NCBI GenBank assembly: GCA_020721165.1
Contig: DYNG01000054.1
Span: 1 to 6,120 of the forward strand
Origin: Desulfocapsa sulfexigens
Lineage (GTDB): Bacteria; Desulfobacterota; Desulfobulbia; Desulfobulbales; Desulfocapsaceae
Reading direction: 5' to 3'
DNA length: 6,120 bases
Both the position numbers and the translations under genes were made by a program. The notes below the pieces were generated by a model. It did no database searches and was not told where the DNA came from. It worked only from the letters and a program-made list of their open reading frames with translations. Positions 1 to 6,120 of the stretch are shown here, one piece after another (position 1 is the stretch's first letter; each line of letters begins with the position of its first letter).

Positions 1-957
1 GCCTTGGCCATCCGTGACACCTATCTCCATGACCTGATCTCCTTTAATGACGATATCCAGGGCACCGGGGCCATTACCCTGGCCGCCATCCTCACGGCCA
101 TGAAGATCAAAAAGACCAAACTTGCCGACCAGGTCTTTCTCATCCACGGGGCCGGGGCTGGGGGAATCGGGGTGGCCGACCAGATTGAGGCCGCGCTTCT
201 TGACACCGGTATGGATACTGCTGTGGCCCGGGCCCGGATCTTCACCCTGGATTCACGCGGGGTGGTGACGACAGATCGCGACATTGAGCCCTATAAGCAA
301 AAATTCGCCAAGGACAAGAAGGCCTTTGCCTGGCTGCAGGACAAGAAGAATCATGACCTGGCCAAGGTCATCGAGCATGCCGGAGTGACGGTGTTGATCG
401 GCACCTCGGGGCAGGGCGGTTGTTTTACCCGAGAGGTGGTACGGCAGATGGCGGCCAAGAATGAACGACCGGTGATCATGCCCCTGTCTAACCCTACCAG
501 CATGGCCGAGGCCGTTCCCGCAGATATCTACGACTGGACTGACGGTAAGGCGCTGGTGGCCACTGGCAGCCCCTTTGCCCCGGTAACGGTGAACGGCCAA
601 CTCCGACGCACCGGCCAATGCAATAATGTCTTTGTCTTCCCCGGCATGGGCCTGGGAGTGCTGGCCTCCGGGGCTCGCGAGGTGCGCCCCGCATTCTTCA
701 CCGCCGCCGCCCATGCGGTTTCTGATTGTGTCAGTCGTGCCGAAAGGGAAGAGGGGATGCTGGTGCCGGCGGTTGCAACCCTGAAGGCGGTCAGCGCCAA
801 GGTCGCCCTGGCTGTGGCCATGAAGGCGGTGCTGGAAGGAGTTGATCGTTCCTGCGTTTACGCTACCTTCCAGCACAATCAGGACGAGACGCGCATGAAG
901 CAGCTCATTCACAAAATGCGCTGGAACCCGCAGTATCTGCCGCTGGTGGGGATGTAG
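1..957 (+). CDS. maeA: NAD-type malic enzyme, C-terminal part (5' end outside window)
   Basis: Oxidative decarboxylation of L-malate to pyruvate and CO2 with reduction of NAD(P)+, in the cytoplasm, linking the C4 acid pool to pyruvate. The frame is open from base 1 (Ala-Leu-Ala...), so the TTG at 4 is not a real start; 318 residues are visible and the stop is TAG at 955-957. In order: the long-form malic enzyme signature FNDDIQGTG at visible residues 15-23 (its second Asp is a metal ligand in the family), the Rossmann dinucleotide loop GAGAGGIG at 50-57, then LIGTSGQGG, MPLSNPTS, ATGSPFAPV and QCNNVFVFPGMGLGV, all collinear with E. coli MaeA. The N-terminal part, including the QFEDF metal-binding segment and the catalytic Tyr/Lys, would be upstream. 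About 240-250 residues are missing compared with the 565-residue E. coli enzyme. NAD rather than NADP use is inferred from the MaeA-like form, not proven. GC-rich, unlike the genes from 3242 on. The next gene faces it tail-to-tail. Confidence 0.95.
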   Translation, partial: ALAIRDTYLHDLISFNDDIQGTGAITLAAILTAMKIKKTKLADQVFLIHGAGAGGIGVADQIEAALLDTGMDTAVARARIFTLDSRGVVTTDRDIEPYKQKFAKDKKAFAWLQDKKNHDLAKVIEHAGVTVLIGTSGQGGCFTREVVRQMAAKNERPVIMPLSNPTSMAEAVPADIYDWTDGKALVATGSPFAPVTVNGQLRRTGQCNNVFVFPGMGLGVLASGAREVRPAFFTAAAHAVSDCVSRAEREEGMLVPAVATLKAVSAKVALAVAMKAVLEGVDRSCVYATFQHNQDETRMKQLIHKMRWNPQYLPLVGM

Positions 958-1065
958 GCGGATGGACAGGTTTTGAAGAGGAAAGGGCGAGGCTGGAAGG
1001 AGGAGCGAGGTCTTCTCTGCTGGAAACCTGGCCTTCTGATTGCAACGAGGTGAAGAGGAAGAGAA

Positions 1066-1791
1066 TCAGAGGGTGAGCCAAGCACGGGAGGCAGCGATTT
1101 TCCGGATTTTGGCGGCAAAGAGTCTGGTATTGATAAGCGGGCAGCAGACGGCCTCGTTTTTCTCGCCACTGCAGAGGCCAAGTTGTCAGACTTCGTCAAA
1201 TTCTGGCGGGGGAATATGAAGGAAATCCAGCACTGGTGGAGTCGGATCGGTTGCCTGTCCGGGATGGGACTGCTCAATAGCCCGACGGAACCAGCGGATC
1301 TGGTTATCGCGGACCCAGCCATGACTGCCAACGGGGCTTTCGGCATAACTGTTGGCATCCAGGCAACAAAACGAAGCCGCTTTGCCCAGGCCATCTGTCC
1401 GGAGAACATGCAGCAGGAAGTTGCCCACGCCGGAAAGAGATGCGGGGCCTGACCGGGTCAGGCAGCCGGGGATAGCCTGCTGGATGGCCAGCAGTTCCGA
1501 TCTGGTGGCATGGCCGCCTTCGTCGTCATGATTACCAAAGACAGCAGCCCAGGGCAGATTGCGGCGCACCAGCGGGGCGGTGGCTATGGCCCAGGCCTCT
1601 CTGGGGTGATGGCATGTCGGCCCCGGCACATCGCCGGTAAAGATCACCATGTCAGCAGGCTCGGTTTCCAACACCTGCTCCATGAGGGCGGCGGTCCGCT
1701 GGTTTTCGGGTTCGCTATTTTCAAAATGGGTGTCGGTAAACTGGATCAGAGTAAAACTGCCGTCATCCCGGCAGCGCAGCGTTTTTCTCAT
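1066..1791 (-). pseudogene. Calcineurin-like metallophosphoesterase, nonsense-disrupted and 3'-truncated
   Basis: An intact reading frame of 201 codons runs from ATG at 1791 to TGA at 1186-1188. It carries the first metal-binding motifs of the calcineurin-like (purple-acid-phosphatase-like) fold: FTDTHF (D20, H22), FTGDV (G53-D54), VFGNHDDE (N87-H88), the family segments SGVGNFLL and CLDANSY, and FLHIPPPEF (H192). The family usually continues EYDEVW...CCP..N.GLFAA...GDV..VFVGHDH. Here the TGA sits exactly where that Trp is expected. Reading through it in the same frame gives 39 more codons to a second TGA at 1066-1068, including GLCSGEKNEAVCCP and LINTRLFAA. Similarity then stops and no GHxH motif follows in any minus-strand frame before the malic enzyme, so one metal-binding motif is absent. 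I read this as a TGG-to-TGA nonsense change plus a lost or scrambled C-terminus. Product, if any, should be inactive. The natural substrate of this family group is unknown. The start lacks a convincing Shine-Dalgarno. Alternatively, the TGA could be a sequencing error, but the missing C-terminus would remain. Confidence 0.8.
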
Positions 1792-1906
1792 AATCTGAAG
1801 ACATCAAAGGAGAGCTTTGACTCAAATCCAACCGATTGCAGGCCTGAAGAGCCAGTTTCCTCAGGTTGACTGTAAGTGCTTCGTCCGCCAGCCAAACGAC
1901 ATTGTT

Positions 1907-1915
1907 ATTATAGCA
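1907..1915 (-). promoter_or_regulatory. Candidate extended -10 promoter for the phosphoesterase pseudogene
   Basis: On the minus strand this reads TGCTATAAT, a consensus -10 hexamer with the TGn extension that can substitute for a good -35; no TTGACA-like box is found at 16-18 bp spacing. Transcription would start near 1900 and give a leader of roughly 110 nt before the ATG at 1791. It points only at the phosphoesterase. The call rests on the match alone, and such AT-rich matches occur by chance. Confidence 0.3.
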
Positions 1916-2911
1916 AAATGGGGGCGAATCGGGAGGGATGAATGATGGTGGACTCGCAATATTCCCAGGATCGGCTTTTTCTCAAATCTTCCCCTTGTCA
2001 TTCAACCAGGTAGCCGATCTTCCTTGGGTTTCTACCAATCTTTTGCGAGACCAGCAATGGCGATTCTGGTTGGAATAGAAGAATTTCTCTCATGGGATCA
2101 GGCCAGGTTGGCGGTCGAAGGGGATTCTGCCATTGCAATCAGAACAGACATTCAGTATGATTTCTTCCTGTTTCTTGGAGCTGCCCGGTCTTCTTTGCGC
2201 CTGTTGCTATTCTGACAGGCGATATTACACAACTGATTGATATTATATAAGAAACAATCTGTTTGCCCTCATACTGGGGGAGGCCGTAACGGGATGGATC
2301 TGCTTTTCTTTTGAGAAAACATGGTGAGTTGTCGCCAACTTGCTTGATTTACACATTGTTTTCTGCAAAGAGAAGCAGGGGCACCCCTTCAGATGGTCGT
2401 GAAAATAGGCCTGATCAAGGCGATGTTGTGAGGGGGATTTTTCTTATGGATGCCGTTTCCGCAACCAAATTGATGGTACTCTACGATATTCTCTTGATAA
2501 ATTTGGCTGAGAGAACGGCGCGATTTTGGCCGAAAAGATGATTGTGCATGCAAGCGGCTCTCCAGTTATGACAGGCTTCTGGGAGCAATGCGTTAATGTC
2601 CAGAGGAGTGAAAGGGCAATGAAGCAAGAAAAGGTTCGGGATAGATTTTTTCAGCCGACCGGGATGGAAATCGGGAGAAGCGGCAGGTTGTTTGCCCTCT
2701 CCAGAATAATTCCCCTTGGTAATTGGGGCGGCGGGCCGGGATGGCGTTGCCTGATTATTCTATGGCTGAGCCATAATTACGGCCGATTTATCTTCCCGAT
2801 TCTGGTCCGTTATGAAGAGCCATTGGCAAGAATATATACAAGAATGCAGCGATTCCGTGAGAAACGATAGCGCTGTTCGTGGGTGTTTTTCTTTGGGTTC
2901 CGCAACCGCAT

Positions 2912-2934
2912 CTGTGGGTGTACCACAGTGTTTT
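2912..2934 (+). terminator. Weak terminator-like hairpin
   Basis: CTGTGG at 2912-2917 pairs perfectly with CCACAG at 2923-2928 across the 5-nt loop GTGTA, and is followed by TGTTTT. The stem is only 6 bp and the T tract is short and interrupted, so it is marginal as an intrinsic terminator. It lies 42 nt after the end of the unrecognised frame at 2526-2870. No T tract follows the hairpin when it is read on the minus strand. Confidence 0.25.
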
Positions 2935-3063
2935 AGCGATACAGCCATCTGAATTTATGGAGCGAACGATATCAGCGTTGCTCTGTTCCTTTCGCTGTCA
3001 GTTGCCAATGCTCTCTTGATCATGACAATGACTTCCCAAAGTCCTTGATCCGGAGGTGAGAAA

Positions 3064-3141
3064 ATGGCGCCCTTCGGCCCTCGGCAATTGACGAGGCAAC
3101 AAGATAAAGAACCGGCCTGTCATGGCTTCGTAACGAAGTGA
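3064..3141 (+). CDS. Possible 25-residue small protein or leader peptide
   Basis: ATG at 3064 is preceded by GGAGGTGA (3052-3059), close to a full anti-Shine-Dalgarno complement, with 7 nt between GGAGG and the ATG. The frame encodes MAPFGPRQLTRQQ followed by DKEPACHGFVTK and stops with TGA at 3139. It is hydrophilic and basic, with no signal peptide or membrane helix and no family I recognise. The stop is 100 nt upstream of the glycosyltransferase start, so a leader-peptide role is imaginable. The last codons overlap a small inverted repeat CTTCG-taa-CGAAG at 3126-3138. The ribosome-binding site is better than those of the recognised genes around it, which is the only real support. A chance match in a non-coding spacer is quite possible. 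Confidence 0.22.
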   Translation: MAPFGPRQLTRQQDKEPACHGFVTK

Positions 3142-3180
3142 AGTTCCCGAAAGGCTTGGCCCTGAGAAGTCTGTTGTATC

Positions 3181-3201
3181 CAGCAAGTTTTTAACTTGCT
3201 G
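3181..3201. promoter_or_regulatory. Perfect 9-bp inverted repeat upstream of the glycosyltransferase
   Basis: CAGCAAGTT (3181-3189) and AACTTGCTG (3193-3201) are exact reverse complements around a TTT loop. The repeat ends 40 nt before the glycosyltransferase ATG. A -10-like TATAAAT follows at 3215-3221, with no clear -35 at normal spacing. The sequence could act as an operator-like dyad or as an RNA hairpin in a leader. It is not a canonical terminator, because neither strand shows an immediate T run after the stem. Its role is unknown. Confidence 0.4.
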
Positions 3202-3241
3202 CTTGCCAGTCTTTTATAAATATTTTTGGTGTGATGGATAG

Positions 3242-4150
3242 ATGAATGATCTGACGATTGTAATCCCTGTTTATAATGAAGAGGACGCACTGCCTTCTTT
3301 TCTGCCGGAACTTATAAAGTACTGTCGGACGAATGGATGCCGGCTTATTATGGTTGACGACAAGTCGCGGGATCGTTCTCGAGAATTATTGGCACAATAT
3401 AAGGACGAGCCTGGCTTTACCGCATTGCATCACAAGGTGAATCGTGGGTATGGGGGCGCAATAAAAACGGGAATTAATGCGGCGAAAACCTCGTTCGTTA
3501 TAACGATAGATGCCGATGGCCAGCACCGGCTTGAGGATGTGACGACATTGTATCATGCGATTCGGAGCGATGATGCGGACATGACTATCGGGAGCAGAAA
3601 GAAGTATGAGGAAAATTGGTATAGAAGAATAGGAAAGGGCCTGATTCGTTTTATTGCTAACTTACTAATGCCTATCTATATACAGGATTTGAATTCCGGG
3701 ATGAAGATTTATCGTACTCGTTTAGTTAAGAAGTGTATGCAACTCTGTCCTGATAATATGGCCTTCAGCGATATCATCACCCTGGTTTTTATTAACCAGA
3801 TGCGATTGGTGACCGAATATCCGATCACGGTGCTGCCAAGAACAACCGGGGAATCAACGATCAATACCAAAACAGCGATTGATACCGTAATGGCCATTCT
3901 TCATATTGTGACCCTGTTTAACCCCATGCGGATTTTTTTGCCGCCATCTTTATTCTTTTTGCTGTTCAGTGGGATATGGGGAATTCCTATTTTGCTCAGG
4001 GGTGAAAGTTTTTCTGTCGGAACACTTTTTCTATTTGTCACGGGCCTGATTTTCTTTTTCCTGGGACTCATTGCCGAACAACTGGCGCTCATCAGAAAAC
4101 ATCAGAATTTCTCACTGGAAGATAATGAAGATTCGGCCTGCACGGAGTGA
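3242..4150 (+). CDS. Family 2 glycosyltransferase, polyprenyl-phosphate sugar synthase-like, membrane-anchored
   Basis: Likely transfers a sugar from a nucleotide donor to a polyprenyl-phosphate or other membrane acceptor on the cytoplasmic face. The 302 residues match the DPM1/GtrB-like branch of GT2. Visible landmarks are IVIPVYNEE at 6-14, the nucleotide-binding acidic pair in MVDDKSRDRS (D39-D40), NRGYGGAIKTG near 67-77, the metal-binding DADGQH at 90-95 (D90, D92), DLNSGMKIYR at 149-158, and RTTGESTIN at 200-208 just before the membrane. Two hydrophobic helices follow at about 231-253 and 260-281, then a short charged tail. The start is well fixed: an in-frame TAG directly precedes the ATG, and no later start leaves the first motif intact. 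The ribosome-binding site is weak (GTGATGG). The 3' end overlaps the convergent deacetylase by 49 bp. Donor and acceptor sugars cannot be told from sequence. GC is low (3601-3660 has 21 G/C of 60). Known relatives act in O-antigen glucosylation, lipid-linked mannose or arabinose transfer, and exopolysaccharide loci. Confidence 0.93.
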   Translation: MNDLTIVIPVYNEEDALPSFLPELIKYCRTNGCRLIMVDDKSRDRSRELLAQYKDEPGFTALHHKVNRGYGGAIKTGINAAKTSFVITIDADGQHRLEDVTTLYHAIRSDDADMTIGSRKKYEENWYRRIGKGLIRFIANLLMPIYIQDLNSGMKIYRTRLVKKCMQLCPDNMAFSDIITLVFINQMRLVTEYPITVLPRTTGESTINTKTAIDTVMAILHIVTLFNPMRIFLPPSLFFLLFSGIWGIPILLRGESFSVGTLFLFVTGLIFFFLGLIAEQLALIRKHQNFSLEDNEDSACTE

Positions 4151-4950
4151 ATATAGTCCCCGTAAGATTGAAAGGGGAATGACTTGTGTAAGTTGTCAAG
4201 CCGGCCAAGAACCTTGGCTCGCCCTATATACATCAGGAAATTCAAATATTTTTTCTCTTGTAGAGCAGAGTGGATAAACCATTCCTGCCTGGTATCAATG
4301 TCGTAAGGATGAAAGTAGGTGACAACAGGCTGTCCTTTCTTGAGTTTTTGCTGGATTGCCCATCTGGTAAGAGGAAATGGCAAGACCCGGAAATACACCC
4401 CCCCGGCAATGGGGGTGGACAGGCCGGGAATCTCGTGTAAGGTAACCGGTACTTCCCACAATCCTTTCTGCACCTCTCGAGTACCTTCCCCGAATCCTGG
4501 CCATCCATAGAGCGGGCTTTTTGCTGGCAATACAGAGCTGGAATATGTGAATCCAAGATCCGCCAGGACTTCATGGGCCCAGGATGTCTGTTCTGTCAGA
4601 GAAAAGGTTGGCGCCCTGAAACCTCGGATCTCTCTTCCGCCGGCCTCTCGCAGAGCCGCCACATTCCTCTGGAGATCTTCCCGAAACTTCTGCGGGTTGA
4701 GTTTGTCAAGTTGTGCATGAACATCGCCATGGCAGGCCAGTTCATGGCCTGCCTCAATAATTTCGCCGATGAGTTGCGGATAACGACGAGCTATTTTCCC
4801 CACAACAAAAAATGTGGCCTTGACCCCCCAGTGCTCGAATTGTTTGAGGTATTGTCTGGTGCTTTCAGCAATATTGTCTCGGTAACTCGAACCATTCTTG
4901 ACGCCGTCGCGTATGTCTTCCAGGTCAATGCTCAGAAGAATTGGGCTCAT
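4102..4950 (-). CDS. Polysaccharide deacetylase (NodB domain, exopolysaccharide-locus type)
   Basis: Metal-dependent removal of N- or O-acetyl groups from a polysaccharide (carbohydrate esterase family 4). The 282 residues show the family motifs in order: SIDLED at 7-12 (catalytic and metal Asp), ATFFVVG at 45-51, GHELACHGDVHAQL at 68-81 with the metal histidines H74 and H78, GFRAPTFS at 110-117 (R112), LGFTYSSSVLP at 132-142, and YFHPYDID at 212-219 (H214). The order and spacing, with the catalytic domain at the very N-terminus and a YFHPxxID segment late, resemble the deacetylases found in XrtA/PEP-CTERM exopolysaccharide clusters. I see no signal peptide, so it is probably cytoplasmic unless delivered otherwise. 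The ATG at 4950 overlaps the stop of the upstream membrane protein as ATGA and has only a poor ribosome-binding site, suggesting translational coupling. The substrate is unknown. The pair is read towards the glycosyltransferase, and the two 3' ends overlap. Confidence 0.93.
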   Translation of the reverse strand: MSPILLSIDLEDIRDGVKNGSSYRDNIAESTRQYLKQFEHWGVKATFFVVGKIARRYPQLIGEIIEAGHELACHGDVHAQLDKLNPQKFREDLQRNVAALREAGGREIRGFRAPTFSLTEQTSWAHEVLADLGFTYSSSVLPAKSPLYGWPGFGEGTREVQKGLWEVPVTLHEIPGLSTPIAGGVYFRVLPFPLTRWAIQQKLKKGQPVVTYFHPYDIDTRQEWFIHSALQEKKYLNFLMYIGRAKVLGRLDNLHKSFPFQSYGDYIHSVQAESSLSSSEKF

Positions 4951-6120
4951 TCTTTTATTTCTGCCTCGGGAAGCGGGGAGAGTCTATCGAACACATCAAG
5001 AATAACCGTCACAATAAAGAGGAGTACCATGGGGTAGGAGGAGGTCATCGCTCGTTGAATTTCACTATAGGAAGTGATCGCCAACAGGGTGAGAATGGCC
5101 GCAATAGAAAAAATGCCTGCCAAAGCAGCGCCGCTGGCAATGGTAAAAAACGACAAACTTCTTTTGATAATGCTTTTGCCGATAATGATGAAAAACATAA
5201 GTAGTGTCAGGATAAATAAGGGAAGAATAATGAGTTTATATCCGGATCCAATGTCATTGAGAATTTTTGTTTTTTCTTTGTTGAGGTGATGGTGGAACTC
5301 AAGAACTTCTGTTCGGTCCTCAGGGTGAGTGGATAATAACTTTCCCCGTGTTACGGTCTCGTAGGCAACCCTGAGATTTCGATCCGCCTGACTTCTGAAT
5401 CCTTCCGTGAGGGCAGAAAAATTTCGGAAGCTAAGCATCTGCTTCATAACAGAAGCGAAGGTGGGGAGTAGGAGCTTGTTATACTCACGATGCCAGGCGG
5501 GAATAAGTGAGGTTGCGCCAGCCTTACAATCAAGCGTTCCCGCGTTACAGGCCTGGTTGATTTCATCGCCTATTTTTTGATAGAAACGGAGTGTGCTGGG
5601 GCCATCTTTATAATACCCTGCCGAGGCAACAGCATCCCGGAAGGCCCAGATGAAAAACGCGGCGGGGATATCATCAGAACTAATAAAATCGCGCCATTTC
5701 TTTCCCGTGCCCTCCTCTATAAACGGTTGAAGCTCCCGAAAAGCAGGGCTTACCGCATACACACTGGCGCGAACTTCTTTGACAACAGGATAAAATTGCC
5801 GCCACTTGTCGGAGTTGATACCGAGTAATCCGCCATACGCCGACTTGAACTCAGGGGTGTTGAGCTCAATAGTTGCAAAGACTCCATAGTGTGTCTCATT
5901 TATTTTCTTTAATGTATAGTTTGTGCTGAATAATATCAAAAATGGCAGAATTGTGAGGCCGATAAAAACGCAATATTTGGCACGGGGCAGGTGGCGCATG
6001 GCAATAAATGCACCCAGAAAAAGAGTTATCAGGGAGGGCATTATCCAGATAGACTCTTCTCGGGTGTTCCAAAAGGCCGATAAAAATATCCCCGCACCGA
6101 GAGACCAAATGAGATTTTTC
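4947..6120 (-). CDS. Polytopic membrane protein of unknown function, 5' end outside window
   Basis: The function is not known to me. The ATG at 6041 would give 364 residues, but the frame stays open to the window edge for 26 more codons. These look genuinely coding: a hydrophobic stretch ending in SAFWNTREESIWIMP, and TREE followed by W and P is a pattern I recall from large membrane proteins in glycan clusters. So the true start is further upstream and the CDS is partial. In the 390 visible residues there are about three N-terminal membrane segments (near 3-17, 28-42 and 49-68), a roughly 225-residue non-membrane domain (70-293), and three C-terminal membrane segments (about 294-314, 322-350 and 362-374). 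The domain begins with THYGVFATIELNTPEF and SAYGGLLGI and contains two nearby cysteines (QACNAGTLDC), which could form a disulfide if it is extracytoplasmic. There are no glycosyltransferase, kinase or ATPase motifs. It ends TGA at 4947, overlapping the deacetylase start by 4 nt, so the two are probably one operon acting on the same polysaccharide. A flippase or polymerase role is possible but unsupported. Confidence 0.85.
   Translation of the reverse strand, partial: KNLIWSLGAGIFLSAFWNTREESIWIMPSLITLFLGAFIAMRHLPRAKYCVFIGLTILPFLILFSTNYTLKKINETHYGVFATIELNTPEFKSAYGGLLGINSDKWRQFYPVVKEVRASVYAVSPAFRELQPFIEEGTGKKWRDFISSDDIPAAFFIWAFRDAVASAGYYKDGPSTLRFYQKIGDEINQACNAGTLDCKAGATSLIPAWHREYNKLLLPTFASVMKQMLSFRNFSALTEGFRSQADRNLRVAYETVTRGKLLSTHPEDRTEVLEFHHHLNKEKTKILNDIGSGYKLIILPLFILTLLMFFIIIGKSIIKRSLSFFTIASGAALAGIFSIAAILTLLAITSYSEIQRAMTSSYPMVLLFIVTVILDVFDRLSPLPEAEIKE

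Larger units (their letters stand above)
1792..3241. other. Gene-poor 1.45 kb interval between phosphoesterase and glycosyltransferase
   Basis: No reading frame here resembles a protein I know. The longest is a TTG-started frame at 2526-2870 (114 codons; internal ATG at 2619 preceded by GAGGAGTG). It is rich in Arg, Gly and Trp with no recognisable domain, and the others are shorter and overlap each other. The interval holds a candidate minus-strand promoter (1907-1915), a small ORF at 1938-2078 or 1942-2013 behind GGGAGGG, a hairpin with a T-rich tail (2912-2934), a small ORF behind GGAGGTGA (3064-3141), and a perfect hairpin (3181-3201). An A/T-only short hairpin TTTTCT/AGAAAA lies at 2304-2319. 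Composition is uneven: 2221-2280 has 21 G/C of 60, against 40 of 60 at 541-600 inside the malic enzyme. I saw no IS-like terminal repeats, tRNA or attachment site. Most likely it is decayed sequence or a long regulatory spacer at the border of a polysaccharide locus. Confidence 0.5.

Noticed and set aside
253..912. Long minus-strand frame opposite the malic enzyme
   Set aside because: It is a shadow frame in GC-rich sequence. The plus strand carries unmistakable malic enzyme motifs throughout.
967..1030. CAGGTTT / AAACCTG inverted repeat after the malic enzyme as a terminator
   Set aside because: The arms are 7 bp with a loop of about 50 nt and no T tract, so it is unlikely to terminate transcription.
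1186..1188. TGA in the phosphoesterase as a selenocysteine codon
   Set aside because: Family members have Trp, not Cys or Sec, at this position. Sec would have no catalytic role there, and the C-terminal motif is missing anyway.
1183..1869. Plus-strand frames 1183-1452 and 1510-1869
   Set aside because: They are antisense to the phosphoesterase, whose motifs show the minus strand is the coding one.
2225..2251. AT-rich TATTATATAAG as a plus-strand promoter
   Set aside because: No -35-like box lies at a suitable distance and no convincing gene follows. AT-rich sequence alone explains the match.
2526..2870. 114-codon plus-strand frame as a gene
   Set aside because: It starts with TTG and has no recognisable domain. 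The internal ATG at 2619 has only a fair ribosome-binding site. Nothing beyond length supports it, so it is described within the interval instead.
4573..5037. 154-codon plus-strand frame
   Set aside because: It is antisense to the deacetylase catalytic motifs and crosses the deacetylase/membrane-protein junction.

Overview
The window looks like chromosome from a Gram-negative bacterium. The gene families (MaeA-type malic enzyme, membrane-tethered family 2 glycosyltransferase, NodB-type deacetylase of the kind found in exosortase/exopolysaccharide loci, and a large polytopic membrane protein) would fit a proteobacterium or a Desulfobacterota-like sulfate reducer. That placement is an inference from family distribution only. 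There are no rRNA, tRNA, CRISPR or intact mobile-element signals.

Layout. (1) Positions 1-957, plus strand: the C-terminal part of an NAD-type malic enzyme whose start lies before the window. (2) 1066-1791, minus strand, tail-to-tail with it: a calcineurin-like metallophosphoesterase that appears to be a pseudogene. An in-frame TGA falls where the family normally has Trp, recognisable family sequence continues after it, and the C-terminal metal-binding histidine motif is missing. (3) 1792-3241: about 1.45 kb with no gene I recognise, markedly more AT-rich in places. It holds a candidate extended -10 promoter for the phosphoesterase, two small ORFs with good Shine-Dalgarno sequences, a weak terminator-like hairpin and a perfect 9-bp hairpin just before the next gene. 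(4) 3242-4150, plus strand: a dolichyl-phosphate-mannose-synthase-like family 2 glycosyltransferase with two C-terminal membrane helices. (5) 4102-4950, minus strand: a polysaccharide deacetylase whose 3' end overlaps that of the glycosyltransferase by 49 bp. (6) 4947-6120, minus strand: a large membrane protein with an extended non-membrane domain. It reads open past the right edge, so the apparent ATG at 6041 is internal. Its stop overlaps the deacetylase start as ATGA.

How the parts fit. The left part (1-1860) is GC-rich central metabolism plus a decayed phosphatase. The right part (3200-6120) is lower in GC and looks like the edge of a cell-surface or exopolysaccharide cluster. There the membrane protein and deacetylase are translationally coupled, and the glycosyltransferase probably loads or transfers a sugar on a polyprenyl carrier. 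The 1.45 kb between them is probably the worn junction between core genome and the polysaccharide locus. I found no clear new defence or mobile system. The points most worth a second look are the coupled membrane protein/deacetylase pair, the broken phosphatase, and the small ORF with a strong Shine-Dalgarno at 3064.
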